Shown piece by piece: positions 17,467 to 26,346 of a DNA stretch of 64,000 nt. The notes beneath the pieces were generated by a model. It made no database searches. It was not told the origin of the DNA and worked only from the letters and a program-made list of their open reading frames with translations. Made by a program: the position numbers and the translations under genes. Position 1 is the stretch's first letter. Every line of letters begins with the position of its first letter. Source of the stretch: Brenneria goodwinii (GTDB lineage Bacteria > Pseudomonadota > Gammaproteobacteria > Enterobacterales > Enterobacteriaceae); the NCBI RefSeq assembly GCF_002291445.1, contig NZ_CP014137.1, positions 3,286,001-3,350,000 of the forward strand. The letters run 5' to 3'.

Positions 17467-19071
17467 ATGCAGATAAAAAAATTAAGATTGTTCAATGGAT
17501 ACAAGCGTTTTCATGACTTGACCATTGATTTAGGCGAAAATCCCGCCAGAATTATCGCATTGGTAGGACCCAATGGGTGCGGAAAAAGCAGTGTTTTAGA
17601 TGGTATTCTTTTTCACCATAGTGCGTTCGGCGCATTGGGTAACAAAGGAAATAAAGACCACCTTTATCACTCTATGCATAATGACCCCTCGTTTGATTAT
17701 CAAAGCATCTCGATTGAATTTACTAGCGGTACTTATTACGATGCAAGACAAAGTAGAAAGGGTAAAGAAAATACTTTGTTTTCCTTCCGGAGTCCTTACA
17801 GATACAATTCTAATTTGAACGTAACGGAAAGCAGAGCAGTTGGTGAGATATATTTAAATAATTATGGTGCATCTTCTGCTTCAGATATTGACGATAAGAT
17901 GGAGGAAAACTATCGTAGGCTAAATATCAGGCTTAATAAATATATGCATTCTGAGGATTGTAAACCAAGTGAGGCCAAGGAGAAAATCATAGGGGATTTG
18001 AATGAGTCAATAAAAAACTGCTTAAACCTCGAAATTGATAACCTCGGGAATATAGAAAGCTCTCAAGGAACGATTTATTTCAAAAAACCTGATCACCCCA
18101 AACCATTTTCATTTAATGTATTGTCATCAGGAGAAAAAGAAGTCGTAGATATTTTACTTGACTTATATTTAAGGCAAGATGAATATTGCGATACCGTTTA
18201 TCTTTTAGATGAACCAGAGTTGCATATCAATACATCTATTCAGAAAAAACTTCTTGTTGAAATAAATAGGCTCATTGGCGAACAATGTCAAATATGGTTA
18301 ACAACTCATAGCATCGGTTTTATGCGAGCTCTACAAGATGAACTCAACGAAAAATGCCAAATAATATATTTTGATGAAAATTATAATCTCGCTGCTGAGA
18401 CTAAAATTTTAACACCTACTACGAAGAGTTCTGGTATGTGGCGCAAAATTTTCGGTATTGCCTTGGACGATCTCACTCATCTACTCAGTCCTAAACGAAT
18501 AGTGTACTGCGAAGGTCGTGATAGCCCAGGCACTGCTGGGAGGGAGCGCGGCTTAGATGCTCAAGCTTATAATACTATTTTTAATGAGAGATACCCTGAC
18601 ACATTATTTGTTTCAAGTGGTGGGAACACTGAGCTAGATAAAAGAAGTGATATTGCTATAGCCATTTTATCTAAAGCTCTACCTAATTTAGAAGTGTTGG
18701 TTTTGAAAGATAGAGATTCCGGATCAGGCCGTTGCGTATCTTCGAATGAAAGAGAATTATACCTTGATACAAATCCTGAAAATCATCGTATGTTGATCCG
18801 TTGGGAAATAGAAAACTATCTTTTCAGCAAAGATGCGCTAATTAGTTATTGTAAAAAAAATGGACTTTCTTTCGATGAAGCTCAGTATGATGAAACTGTT
18901 ACGGATATTAAAAATCAAAGTGTAAAGGAGCTAAACAACCACATTAGAAATATTTGTGGGATAAAAACGAACATAAATTCTGAAGTTTTTAAGTTGAGGC
19001 TGGCCGAAAGCTTGCCTGCTGATTCCGATACATACAAAGAGCTTGAGAAGTCAATTTTTTACACTAAATGA
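17467..19071 (+). CDS. AAA ATPase with C-terminal TOPRIM-like (DUF4435-type) domain, putative defence protein
   Basis: A 534-residue single-chain protein. The N-terminal ABC-type ATPase has Walker A GPNGCGKSS (residues 34-42), signature LSSGEKE near 219, Walker B VYLLDEPELH near 246 and the switch TTHS near 279. From about residue 344 a second domain begins IVYCEGRDSPG, continues with VLKDRDSGSG (near 413) and RWEIENYLFS (near 444), a set of acidic motifs like the TOPRIM/DUF4435 nucleases. The order resembles OLD nucleases and a fused form of the PARIS AriA-AriB pair. DNA is AT-rich relative to its neighbours, and the gene sits in the satellite cargo slot. Defence function is inferred. Confidence 0.7.
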   Translation: MQIKKLRLFNGYKRFHDLTIDLGENPARIIALVGPNGCGKSSVLDGILFHHSAFGALGNKGNKDHLYHSMHNDPSFDYQSISIEFTSGTYYDARQSRKGKENTLFSFRSPYRYNSNLNVTESRAVGEIYLNNYGASSASDIDDKMEENYRRLNIRLNKYMHSEDCKPSEAKEKIIGDLNESIKNCLNLEIDNLGNIESSQGTIYFKKPDHPKPFSFNVLSSGEKEVVDILLDLYLRQDEYCDTVYLLDEPELHINTSIQKKLLVEINRLIGEQCQIWLTTHSIGFMRALQDELNEKCQIIYFDENYNLAAETKILTPTTKSSGMWRKIFGIALDDLTHLLSPKRIVYCEGRDSPGTAGRERGLDAQAYNTIFNERYPDTLFVSSGGNTELDKRSDIAIAILSKALPNLEVLVLKDRDSGSGRCVSSNERELYLDTNPENHRMLIRWEIENYLFSKDALISYCKKNGLSFDEAQYDETVTDIKNQSVKELNNHIRNICGIKTNINSEVFKLRLAESLPADSDTYKELEKSIFYTK

Positions 19072-19512
19072 CTTAATATCTTAAGCGTGGTTTTTCCCCG
19101 CTCCTAAGATAGGACTATAGTGTATCTTACAGCTAAGATATCATTCCCCCCAAAGCATCATCAATATTTAAGTATTGATGATACTTCATCCTAAATTAAA
19201 TGGAATCATTAAAAATAGACGATTTTATCACTATTTTTATAACATTTTACTATGTTTGAAATGTCCGCTCTTCGCTCATAGCCGCCAGATGGAACTCTTG
19301 CGGGCAACTGAGTGCCAGAAGTAGGTATTACAAACACTACCGTATGTTAATCAATGGGGAGCAGGTCACTAGTCACTATAGCTATAAAACACACAATTCG
19401 ATTCCTCGGCTGAAAATATTTTTGCTACTCATGTCACAAATAAGTCCCACAGCCTCCATTTTAACCAAGCTAACAAAATTTTTAGGCCCAAACTTAGGCC
19501 CATAGAACAAAA
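19072..19512. other. AT-rich gap after AAA-TOPRIM gene
   Basis: About 440 bp with no gene. It holds a perfect 10-bp inverted repeat (ATCATCAATA / TATTGATGAT, 19157-19182) and, at 19501-19517, ATAGAACAAAAGTGG, which is close to the reverse complement of bases just after ssrA (13599-13616). The latter may be a trace of an old recombination junction, but it is short. Confidence 0.4.
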
Positions 19513-19827
19513 GTGGAATCAGGAATAAGCCAACTAATCAAAATAATAGGCAACCTATTCAACTCCCCCCAGCCCGGGCTGTACGCCAACATCACGCCGC
19601 GTAACCCGCGTAAATATCTATACCACGCCTACCTGTCATTTATGGAGTCGTACGGCCATCAAAAGCCCATTAGCCTGACGGCTTTTAGCAAGGTGCTGCC
19701 TAATATGATGTCGGAATACGGGCAGGTGTACCTCAAGGGCAGAACCAAACAGGGCATACAGACTAACCTTGAGCTGAAAGATGAATCGGACACCGACTGG
19801 CTGCCCAAGTGTGAGATGGCGAGGTAG
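19513..19827 (+). pseudogene. P4-like primase/helicase, C-terminal remnant
   Basis: A 104-codon stretch ending in a stop. ITPRNPRKYLYHAYLSFMES, QKPISLTAFSKVLPNMMSEYG and KGRTKQGIQTNLEL resemble the extreme C-terminus of P4 alpha-type primase-helicases, proteins of 700-800 residues. The catalytic part is gone, so it cannot replicate the element. The apparent GTG start is probably fortuitous. It marks the end of the satellite replication module just before the toxin-antitoxin slot. The DNA after its stop is matched by a remnant at 26347-26420. Confidence 0.7.
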
Positions 19828-19872
19828 ACGTCAGCAACGATACAACGGTTTTTTTACGTCGGAACACCTTAA

Positions 19873-19990
19873 AAGGTGATGAGTCACTCGTCACCTGTTC
19901 ACCAACTTATCACCCATTAATACATTGATTATTAAATATAAAACTGTCTATTGAAGAGAGTGAACAGTTTTTTATAAAATCTTTTTATTT
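19873..19990. repeat. Satellite right-end repeat, partial copy A
   Basis: AAGGTGATGAGTCACTCG to CTTTTTATTT matches the first ~120 bp of the longer copies at 20656-20951 and 27232-27506. It lies directly upstream of the RelB/RelE-type pair, so that pair is bracketed by two copies in direct orientation. Confidence 0.8.
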
Positions 19991-20077
19991 AGCCTCATGC
20001 TCATACTGTGATGTTGCTGCTTTTTTGATTAAGTGCTAAATTCAGTATCAAATATCATACTTAAAAAGAGGCGAACT

Positions 20078-20329
20078 ATGTCTGTACAACCTATCCTTGC
20101 TAATGCTGCCGTGAGTATCAGCGACTTTAAAAAATCGCCTAATGCCGCGCTTAAAGAAGCTAACGGCGAACCTGTAGCCGTGTTAACTAATGGCCGTATC
20201 TCTGGCTATTATGTTTCCCCCGAAACATGGGAAGCTCTGGCCGACTATCAGGAAGATATTGAACTCGCCAAAATTGCCCGTTCACGGATGAAGGGGAAAC
20301 GTGTGAAGGTCGATCTGGATGAGTTATAA
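20078..20329 (+). CDS. Type II antitoxin, StbD/RelB-like
   Basis: An 83-residue antitoxin with the Phd/YefM-like N-terminus ILANAAVSISDFKKSPNAAL and EPVAVLTNGRISGYYVSPE, the DNA-binding half that autorepresses the operon; the C-terminal part (DYQEDIELAKIARSR) would wrap the toxin. ATG 20078 has AGAGGCG upstream. Its stop overlaps the toxin start by 11 bases, giving translational coupling. It lies between direct repeat copies A and B. Confidence 0.9.
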   Translation: MSVQPILANAAVSISDFKKSPNAALKEANGEPVAVLTNGRISGYYVSPETWEALADYQEDIELAKIARSRMKGKRVKVDLDEL

Positions 20330-20603
20330 GCTGGAGTTTGAAGAGCGCGCGCTGAAAGAATTTAAGAAGCTGGGCGCACCCGTGCGGGAGCAGTTCACCA
20401 AAAAACTGAAAGAGGTTTTACAAAATCCCCACGTTCCCGCCAATCGTCTTCATGGAATGGCTGACTGCTACAAAATCAAACTTCGTTCCGCTGGCTATCG
20501 GTTAGTTTATCAAGTGATTGAGCATGAGATCGTGGTGCTGGTTTTAGCTGTGAGCAAACGGGAACGCTCAGAAGTTTATAAAGCAGCGAAAGACCGACTA
20601 TAA
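20319..20603 (+). CDS. Type II toxin, RelE/StbE family mRNA interferase
   Basis: A 94-residue RelE-fold protein: MSYKLEFEERALKEFKKLG, NRLHGMADCYKIKLRSAGYR and LVYQVIEHEIVVLVLAVSKR. RelE toxins cut mRNA in the ribosomal A site; the basic residues Lys, Arg and the C-terminal Arg/Tyr region are present. The partner is the overlapping upstream antitoxin. The pair probably stabilises the first satellite. Confidence 0.92.
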   Translation: MSYKLEFEERALKEFKKLGAPVREQFTKKLKEVLQNPHVPANRLHGMADCYKIKLRSAGYRLVYQVIEHEIVVLVLAVSKRERSEVYKAAKDRL

Positions 20604-20655
20604 ACGCGGATGTTTTAAACTCGCGGCTTTCTTGTTGTGCAACATACCTATCATC

Positions 20656-20951
20656 AAGGTGATGAGTCACTCACCACCCGTTCATCTACTCATTACCCAT
20701 TAATGTATTGATTATTAAAAAAATAAAATCTTCTGGCAAAGAGGGGGAACTGTTTTTTATAAAATCTTTTTATTTCATTATTCCAAATTAAGCGAACAAT
20801 AAATATACACATAGGGCATGGCTCGGGGACTTGCTGACAAAATGATCGATTACCATCATGTAACAGCGTTGCTCTTATTCGTAGGCTCACGTTTAGGCCT
20901 ATAAACAAGTCTGAATTCAAAATTATATATTATTTATCATAATGTTATGAT
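20656..20951. repeat. Satellite right-end repeat, copy B
   Basis: A ~295-bp copy, highly similar to copy C (27232-27506), including GGCATGGCTCGGGGACTTGC and ATCGATTACCATCATGTAAC. It is followed at once by DNA resembling the region after ssrA and a truncated integrase, so it marks the right end of satellite 1. The reverse frames across it are not convincing genes. Confidence 0.88.
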
Positions 20952-21031
20952 ACCCCGGCGCAGTGGCAATCTTGTGACAACCACAACTTTGAGGTACCTA
21001 AAAGGCAGGCACCCATCCAGCGGGTGCCTAA

Positions 21032-21244
21032 ATGATGGAGGTACCTCTGGCACGATTAACAAAACCCCTCACCGATACGGAGATAAAAGCCGCCAAACCA
21101 CAGGATGCGGATTACCCACGGCATGACGGCGATGATCTACAACTGTTAATCAAAAGCAGCGGCAGGAAAGTCCGGCAGATGCGCTACTACTGGCCTTTAA
21201 CCAAAAAGCGCGTAAAACTGCCTTTTAGACCTATGCTGCAGTGA
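21032..21244 (+). pseudogene. Truncated P4-type integrase (5' fragment)
   Basis: The first ~65 codons of a sister of the integrase at 13783: ARLTKPLTDTEIKAAKPQDA and LLIKSSGRKVRQMRYY. It ends after LTKKRVKLPF where unrelated DNA begins. Its leader (20957-21031) also matches the leader of the intact gene, including the ribosome site, but ATG at the real start has become CTG (Met to Leu). Without the catalytic domain it is inactive. It marks the left end of a second satellite. Confidence 0.9.
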
Positions 21245-21250
21245 TATTAA

Positions 21251-22516
21251 TCAAACCTCCCGGATGAGAATCGATGGGTCGACATTATTCACATCGGCGG
21301 TGCCGGTCAGCACCATGCTTGACTCAAGCTCACCTTGGAAGCGTTTAAACTGCATCTCAACCCCTTTAACACCACCGCCGAGGCTGGCACGTAGCATTGG
21401 ACGGCCGACTAATACGGCTTGAGCGCCACTAGCCAGTGCCTTGAGCACATCGCCGCCATCACGCACGCCGCCATCCACCAGAATCGGCATCTTGTAACCG
21501 CGATCACGTACGGCTTTTACAATCGCGGGTAACACATGCATAGTGGCTATGGTCGAGCTCAGTACGCGACCGCCGTGGTTAGACACCACAATCGCACCGC
21601 AACCGGCTTCAGCGCACATCAGGGCTTCTTCAACCGTCATCACCCCCTTCGCCATAAAGGGGATTTTGGCGTATTTAACGATTTCCTTAAGCTTTTTCAG
21701 ATCCTTAGGCTCAACCGTGCTGCCGGGTAGCGCACGAGCGGCGCGGCCAGCCGAATCGATGTCAATCGCAAAGAAAGGCGCGCCGGCATTCTGTACGAGA
21801 TCGATACGATCAAAGATTTCCTGTTGAGTACGAGGCTTGATTTGCGCAATCGCGCGGCCTTTAAATTCTTTGACGACTTCTAAACGACGTTGGTAGGTAT
21901 CGAGTGGATCTTCAATGCCATCCGCCGCCCAACCTAAACAGCCTACGTTCGCCGCCCCTTCGATAATGCCGCGGGCGTATTTATCTTCGGTCATCACTTG
22001 GCCATCGAACGCTAATTTGTTGGCCGCGCCCATGTTGTAGGTTAGGCCGCCGGTGACACCGGTCAGGATGGGCATAGCTAATTTAACGCCGAGTAACTCA
22101 GTTTCCATTTTCGGCTTAGTCACATTGTGCAGACTGCGCATATTGAGGCTCATGCCTTCAAAGGCTTCAATGTTGCGCACAAAGCTTTGGCGCATACCGC
22201 CCATACCGGGAACCCCCTCTCCGCAGGGGCCTTTACCGTTACAATGGCCTGCGCCGGCTACATCACAAGCAGCGCAAGTACTCATAATTCTACGAGCATT
22301 GTTGAGCACATCTTTTAAGTTTTTAGGCTCTTTGATGTAACCCGTGATGGCTTTTGGCACCTCCGCAGCGTCAGTGGTTGCCGCTGCTGCGACAGCCGAT
22401 GCGCCTGCGGCATTGACCGCAGATGAGGCCGACATGGCAAGCGTTCCCGCCGCAGCGGCGAGCACGGCTCCCTTGGTTAAAAATTCACGGCGATTTTGAT
22501 CTAATCGATTATCCAT
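21251..22516 (-). CDS. Tat-exported FMN-dependent alpha-hydroxy-acid dehydrogenase-like protein
   Basis: A 421-residue protein. The N-terminus MDNRLDQNRREFLTKGAVL has a twin-arginine motif (RREFL) and a hydrophobic Ala-rich stretch, so it is likely folded with FMN and exported to the periplasm. The TIM-barrel signature of the lactate/glycolate oxidase family is present as VVSNHGGRVLSS, then VDGGVRDGGDVLKAL and VLVGRP. An insertion after the signal region has four cysteines in STCAACDVAGAGHCNGKGPC, not typical of the family and possibly a metal or redox site. ATG 22516 follows AGGGGA. It is divergent from a sensor kinase pair. Base and codon use suggest a non-enteric donor; the style recalls Shewanella. 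Confidence 0.8.
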   Translation of the reverse strand: MDNRLDQNRREFLTKGAVLAAAAGTLAMSASSAVNAAGASAVAAAATTDAAEVPKAITGYIKEPKNLKDVLNNARRIMSTCAACDVAGAGHCNGKGPCGEGVPGMGGMRQSFVRNIEAFEGMSLNMRSLHNVTKPKMETELLGVKLAMPILTGVTGGLTYNMGAANKLAFDGQVMTEDKYARGIIEGAANVGCLGWAADGIEDPLDTYQRRLEVVKEFKGRAIAQIKPRTQQEIFDRIDLVQNAGAPFFAIDIDSAGRAARALPGSTVEPKDLKKLKEIVKYAKIPFMAKGVMTVEEALMCAEAGCGAIVVSNHGGRVLSSTIATMHVLPAIVKAVRDRGYKMPILVDGGVRDGGDVLKALASGAQAVLVGRPMLRASLGGGVKGVEMQFKRFQGELESSMVLTGTADVNNVDPSILIREV

Positions 22517-22926
22517 CTTAGTGTCCCCTATGTTATTCAATTTTTTTTCAGGAGTTATTGACGCATTTTGCTCACGATCGCAATTTACGTCGCGCGACTT
22601 CCTAGGGGGTAACACTCGAAGATAAAATTTGGCGATAGATCGCTTAACTCAAAAAACTTTGACCCTTGCATACCCAATTATGCATTTTTGCATAACAACG
22701 AAAACTCAGCCGTTAAAAATCAATTAATTATATTTATTTTCAATCAAATATAACCTAACTGCAGAATTAGCCGAGCAAATTAAATGTGAAATCACTAGCA
22801 GAAAATAAGCAACAGGCTGCCATTGTGGACTGACTGCGCTTATGGTTAAACCCAATCCCAAAAGGCCCGGATCTCTGATTTAGCCTGGCACCGATTTTGG
22901 GAAGATATTAAGAAGGTGTGTATTCA
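22517..22926. other. Divergent intergenic region, FMN protein / sensor kinase
   Basis: About 410 bp, AT-rich in the centre. It likely holds both promoters. On the forward strand CTGGCACCGATTTTGGG (22885-22901) has the GG and spacing of a sigma-54 -24/-12 element but GG in place of the -12 GC. Confidence 0.4.
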
Positions 22927-24891
22927 GTGAGCTATTGGCAGTATTTACGGGGAATGATATTGGCGCTGAGTCTGATCTCGACTCAAGGATTGGCGCAGCA
23001 GGATCTAACGTTCAATGTCCATAGCAATACCCCGCCCTTTGAGTGGCAAAATGAGGCCGGTGAAGAGACAGGCTTCAATATTGAATTAGCCCGTCAAATT
23101 GCCCAAAAATTGCAATACGATTTAATCATCAACCGGCAAACCCTAGAGCAAACCCTGTATTCCGTGACCCAAAAGACGCGCCAATTAGCCGTGATTGATT
23201 TGCCTGCGGGAGAGACGTTCGCTCTCAGTACCGCGCTACCGTTGCTGCCGTTATTGCCCACCTATATCAGCGCCTATAATCGGCGCACCGAAGGCCAGGC
23301 GGACTCTTGGGCGGCGCTGCGTAAAAAGCGCGTGGCCATTAAACAAGCCTCCTCGGTGGATATGTATCTTAAGGCCAATCCGCAGGATTTTATCCTCGTG
23401 CCCGTGGTCACCAATGAGCAGGGATTTGAGCTATTATCAGCCGGTGAAGTGGACTTTGTGCTGGCCGAATTCTACTGTGCCCGCCGCCTGTTGCAACTGT
23501 TCCCGATGACCAAAACGGCGAGTAATCCATTATTTTTTAGTCAGTTTTATTTGGTTATGTCCGATAAGGATCCTGCTTTTTCCAAAGCCGTGAGTGACGT
23601 TCTGGAGCAGAATTACCACGGCGGTTATTTCGATGACCTGATTGATAAATGGGTCGGATTCGGCAAGGAAAAAATCGAACTGGGACAAGTGCGTAACAAT
23701 TTGTTTCAAGGCGCGTTATTAGCCGCCATCGTCTCCAGCATTGGCATGTTGATCACCCTCTATATCAGCCTGGTGCTCAGGCAAAAAACCAAATCGCTTA
23801 AACGGGAACTCAGCCAACGGCAAAAAGCCGAGGCGGAAATTAGCCGAGTATCGGCCCAATTCCACTCGGTATTAGATGGCCTGCCCTGCGGCGTTATCCT
23901 CCTGGATCAACACCAGCAGATAATTTGGCAAAACGGTAAATATCAACGGATGTTAGAGCCAGAGAGGCTCAAACAGGCGTATCCAAAGGTGGCGCTAACG
24001 CAGCTTATCCAGTCAGGATTTAACGGTGAAGATTCGCAATTAATAGAGTTTTCCCTCGACAATAAACGCTGGAAACTTAACTTGTATCTGATCTCAAGTA
24101 ATATGCTCGCCTTATTTATCGAAGACTACACCGAACCATTTGAATTAAAACAGGCGAGCGAGTTGTCCAGCCGCCTCGCTTCCCTTGGGGAGTTGACCAC
24201 CGGCATAGCCCATGAAATTAATAATCCCGTAGGACTTATCAATCAATCTATGAGTCTGATGCAGGATATTATCGACGATCTGCAACGTGCGCTGCCGTTG
24301 GCGGACACGCAACCGCGGGCGCTGCAACAGGGGTTTGAGGAGCTTAATTATACCAGCCAATCGGTGCAGGAATCGGCCGAGCGCATCGGCTGTATTATTC
24401 ACGATCTCAAGCACTTCTCCCGCTACGGCCTCAACAATGTTAAGCCTGTCGAGCTAAACCACATTGTTGAAACCGCGCTGCGATTAACCCATAACAGTGT
24501 CAAACGTTTGCAGTTGCAGCTCTCACTCCATCCTAAACTTCCCGCTATTAAGGGGGACGAACTGCAACTCCAGCTGGTGCTTATCAATCTGATCCAAAAT
24601 GCCTGTCTGGCGATGGACAAAACCAATCCGCTGCTGACGATTGAAACCGGGGTCGAAGAGGGCCAGGTATACCTTAAGGTCATCGATAATGGTTGCGGTA
24701 TGCAGCCTCACATACAGGCACGTATTCGCGAACCCTTCTTCACCACCCGCCGCGAGCAAGGCGGCACCGGACTTGGGCTCTCGACCACCAATAAAATTCT
24801 TGTTGAACACGGAGCCCAATGGCTTATCCATTCGCAGCCCAATATCGGCACCGAAATGAAGATCCTGTTAGGAATGAGCAATGAAACTTAG
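22927..24891 (+). CDS. Sensor histidine kinase with periplasmic solute-binding domain
   Basis: A 654-residue membrane kinase. After a signal segment (MILALSLISTQGLAQQ) come a periplasmic SBP_bac_3-type domain (about residues 25-250), a transmembrane helix (LLAAIVSSIGMLITLYISLV), a PAS-like region (VLDGLPCGVILLDQHQQII), then the HisKA box TTGIAHEINNPVGLI and ATPase motifs NLIQNACLAM, DNGCGM and GGTGLGLSTT. GTG 22927 is preferred to GTG 22918 because AGAAGG is 10 bases upstream of it but abuts the earlier codon. The partner regulator gene overlaps its end by 11 bases. The solute-binding domain suggests it senses an amino-acid-like or carboxylate ligand, perhaps the substrate of the divergent FMN protein. 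Confidence 0.85.
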   Translation: MSYWQYLRGMILALSLISTQGLAQQDLTFNVHSNTPPFEWQNEAGEETGFNIELARQIAQKLQYDLIINRQTLEQTLYSVTQKTRQLAVIDLPAGETFALSTALPLLPLLPTYISAYNRRTEGQADSWAALRKKRVAIKQASSVDMYLKANPQDFILVPVVTNEQGFELLSAGEVDFVLAEFYCARRLLQLFPMTKTASNPLFFSQFYLVMSDKDPAFSKAVSDVLEQNYHGGYFDDLIDKWVGFGKEKIELGQVRNNLFQGALLAAIVSSIGMLITLYISLVLRQKTKSLKRELSQRQKAEAEISRVSAQFHSVLDGLPCGVILLDQHQQIIWQNGKYQRMLEPERLKQAYPKVALTQLIQSGFNGEDSQLIEFSLDNKRWKLNLYLISSNMLALFIEDYTEPFELKQASELSSRLASLGELTTGIAHEINNPVGLINQSMSLMQDIIDDLQRALPLADTQPRALQQGFEELNYTSQSVQESAERIGCIIHDLKHFSRYGLNNVKPVELNHIVETALRLTHNSVKRLQLQLSLHPKLPAIKGDELQLQLVLINLIQNACLAMDKTNPLLTIETGVEEGQVYLKVIDNGCGMQPHIQARIREPFFTTRREQGGTGLGLSTTNKILVEHGAQWLIHSQPNIGTEMKILLGMSNET

Positions 24892-26269
24892 CCGCAATAT
24901 TCTCGTCGTCGATGATGAAACCCGCTGGCTACGCACCATCGATATGTTGCTCAATCGGCATATTCCAGAGGCCAAGACCTACACCTGCGAAAACAGCCGT
25001 CAGGCTCTGCAGTTGATCAACGACTTGGATATCGCGCTAGTGTTACTCGATCTCAACATGCCAGCCCTCGACGGTCGGCAATTGCTTGGGGATATTCGCG
25101 AGCACGCCCCCTATGTTCGAGTGATCATATTGACGGGACTCGATGAAACCGCAATCGCGGTAGAGTGTATGAAGCAAGGCGCCTACGATTTTATTACCAA
25201 AACCAGTTCGACCGACCACTTGCTGCTATGTGTCCGACGCGCCATGGAGATGATCGGGCTAGAACGGCGTTACCATCAAATTAAAGAGGGTTTCTTTAAC
25301 CGCATGAACCTGAGAGCATTCGATCAAATCCTTACCACAGACATCAAAATGCACGACTGCTTCAACTTCGCCGCCACTCTGCACGATAGCCGCGAGCCCA
25401 TTTTAATCGAAGGGGAAATCGGCACGGGTAAGCACCTGTTTGCTGAGGCGCTGCAACAACTGGTTTGCCCGGAATTGCCATTGTTAGCGCTGTCACTGGC
25501 CGATGTATCCCCGCAGATATTGGAGCAAAAACTGTTTGGGATTGCCAATCAAGCGGGCTTACTCGATATGGCGGGCTCAGGCTTTTTGCTGCTCGATAAT
25601 TTAGCGTTGTCGGGCGCGGAAACCCAAAGAATGCTCACTCAACTGTGCCAGCGCAAACGCTATTTTCCACAGGGTTCATTGCGGGAAACCGCCCTTAAGT
25701 GCCGATTACTGTTTAGCTCGACGGTGCCGCTGGAACAACTCGAACAAAAGGCTTTTTCCCACGGATTGCTCTACTGCTTGCAACCACAACGGATCAAACT
25801 GCCGCCGCTTAGGGAACGAGCCGCCGATATCGGCCTGTTATTACAACATTTTAATGAGATGGCCTGCCAAGAGCTGGGCCGGGATTACCTCGCCCTGCCC
25901 CATGATCTAGCAAGCCGATTAGAGGGGTACGCCTTCCCCGGGAATATTGCCGAATTAAAGTCGTTAACCTTTACCGCAGTTGGGATCAGTAACGGCCAAG
26001 AACTGGCCCTCGCGCCTTTTTTTAAGGTGCTGGAACAGACCCAACAGATGCCCCAAAGTGAACGGATTGCCTTTCCGGCGAGCTTGCCCACCATTAGAGA
26101 AATCACGCAGCAACTGATCCATGAGGCGCTCATTCGCACCAATAACAACCAGAGCGCCGCCGCCAAACTGCTCGGGATCACCCAAAGCGCCCTGAGTCGT
26201 CGTTTAGGCAACACTCACATCAGCGGAAAAACAGCCGCCCCAAAACAAAAAGCCAGTGATAACACGTAA
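24881..26269 (+). CDS. Response regulator with degenerate sigma-54-type AAA domain
   Basis: A 462-residue NtrC-like regulator. The receiver (ILVVDDETRW, LVLLDLNMPALDG, TGLDETA, FITKTSS) has its Asp and Lys. The AAA domain keeps Walker A GEIGTGKHL near residue 177, but the loop after KLFGIANQAG lacks the GAFTGA motif needed to contact sigma-54, and the Walker B region reads FLLLDNL instead of LFLDEI. The C-terminus has a Fis-type helix-turn-helix (NNNQSAAAKLLGITQSALSR). It may act with sigma-70, like TyrR or HupR-type exceptions, rather than as a sigma-54 activator. It is paired with the upstream kinase. Confidence 0.85.
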   Translation: MKLSRNILVVDDETRWLRTIDMLLNRHIPEAKTYTCENSRQALQLINDLDIALVLLDLNMPALDGRQLLGDIREHAPYVRVIILTGLDETAIAVECMKQGAYDFITKTSSTDHLLLCVRRAMEMIGLERRYHQIKEGFFNRMNLRAFDQILTTDIKMHDCFNFAATLHDSREPILIEGEIGTGKHLFAEALQQLVCPELPLLALSLADVSPQILEQKLFGIANQAGLLDMAGSGFLLLDNLALSGAETQRMLTQLCQRKRYFPQGSLRETALKCRLLFSSTVPLEQLEQKAFSHGLLYCLQPQRIKLPPLRERAADIGLLLQHFNEMACQELGRDYLALPHDLASRLEGYAFPGNIAELKSLTFTAVGISNGQELALAPFFKVLEQTQQMPQSERIAFPASLPTIREITQQLIHEALIRTNNNQSAAAKLLGITQSALSRRLGNTHISGKTAAPKQKASDNT

Positions 26270-26346
26270 TACCGATCGGTTTAGATACTTGACCGTTGTA
26301 GAGTAGTCTATCTAACTGAGCTTCTAATGATGTTTCACGTGATGCT

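Noticed and set aside
19501..19517. Inverted match to post-ssrA DNA as a true attachment site
   Set aside because: Only about 15 bases match and the orientation is reversed relative to the integrase leader, so it may be chance.
20693..20920. 75-codon reverse ORF in repeat B (and its twin at 27246-27443)
   Set aside because: The frame is retained in both repeat copies because the DNA is nearly identical; the peptide shows no domain and lacks a ribosome site. A small protein is not excluded, but nothing supports it.
22885..22901. Sigma-54 promoter before the sensor kinase
   Set aside because: The -24 GG and spacing fit, but the -12 element reads GG, not GC, and the partner regulator lacks GAFTGA. 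Kept only as a remark.
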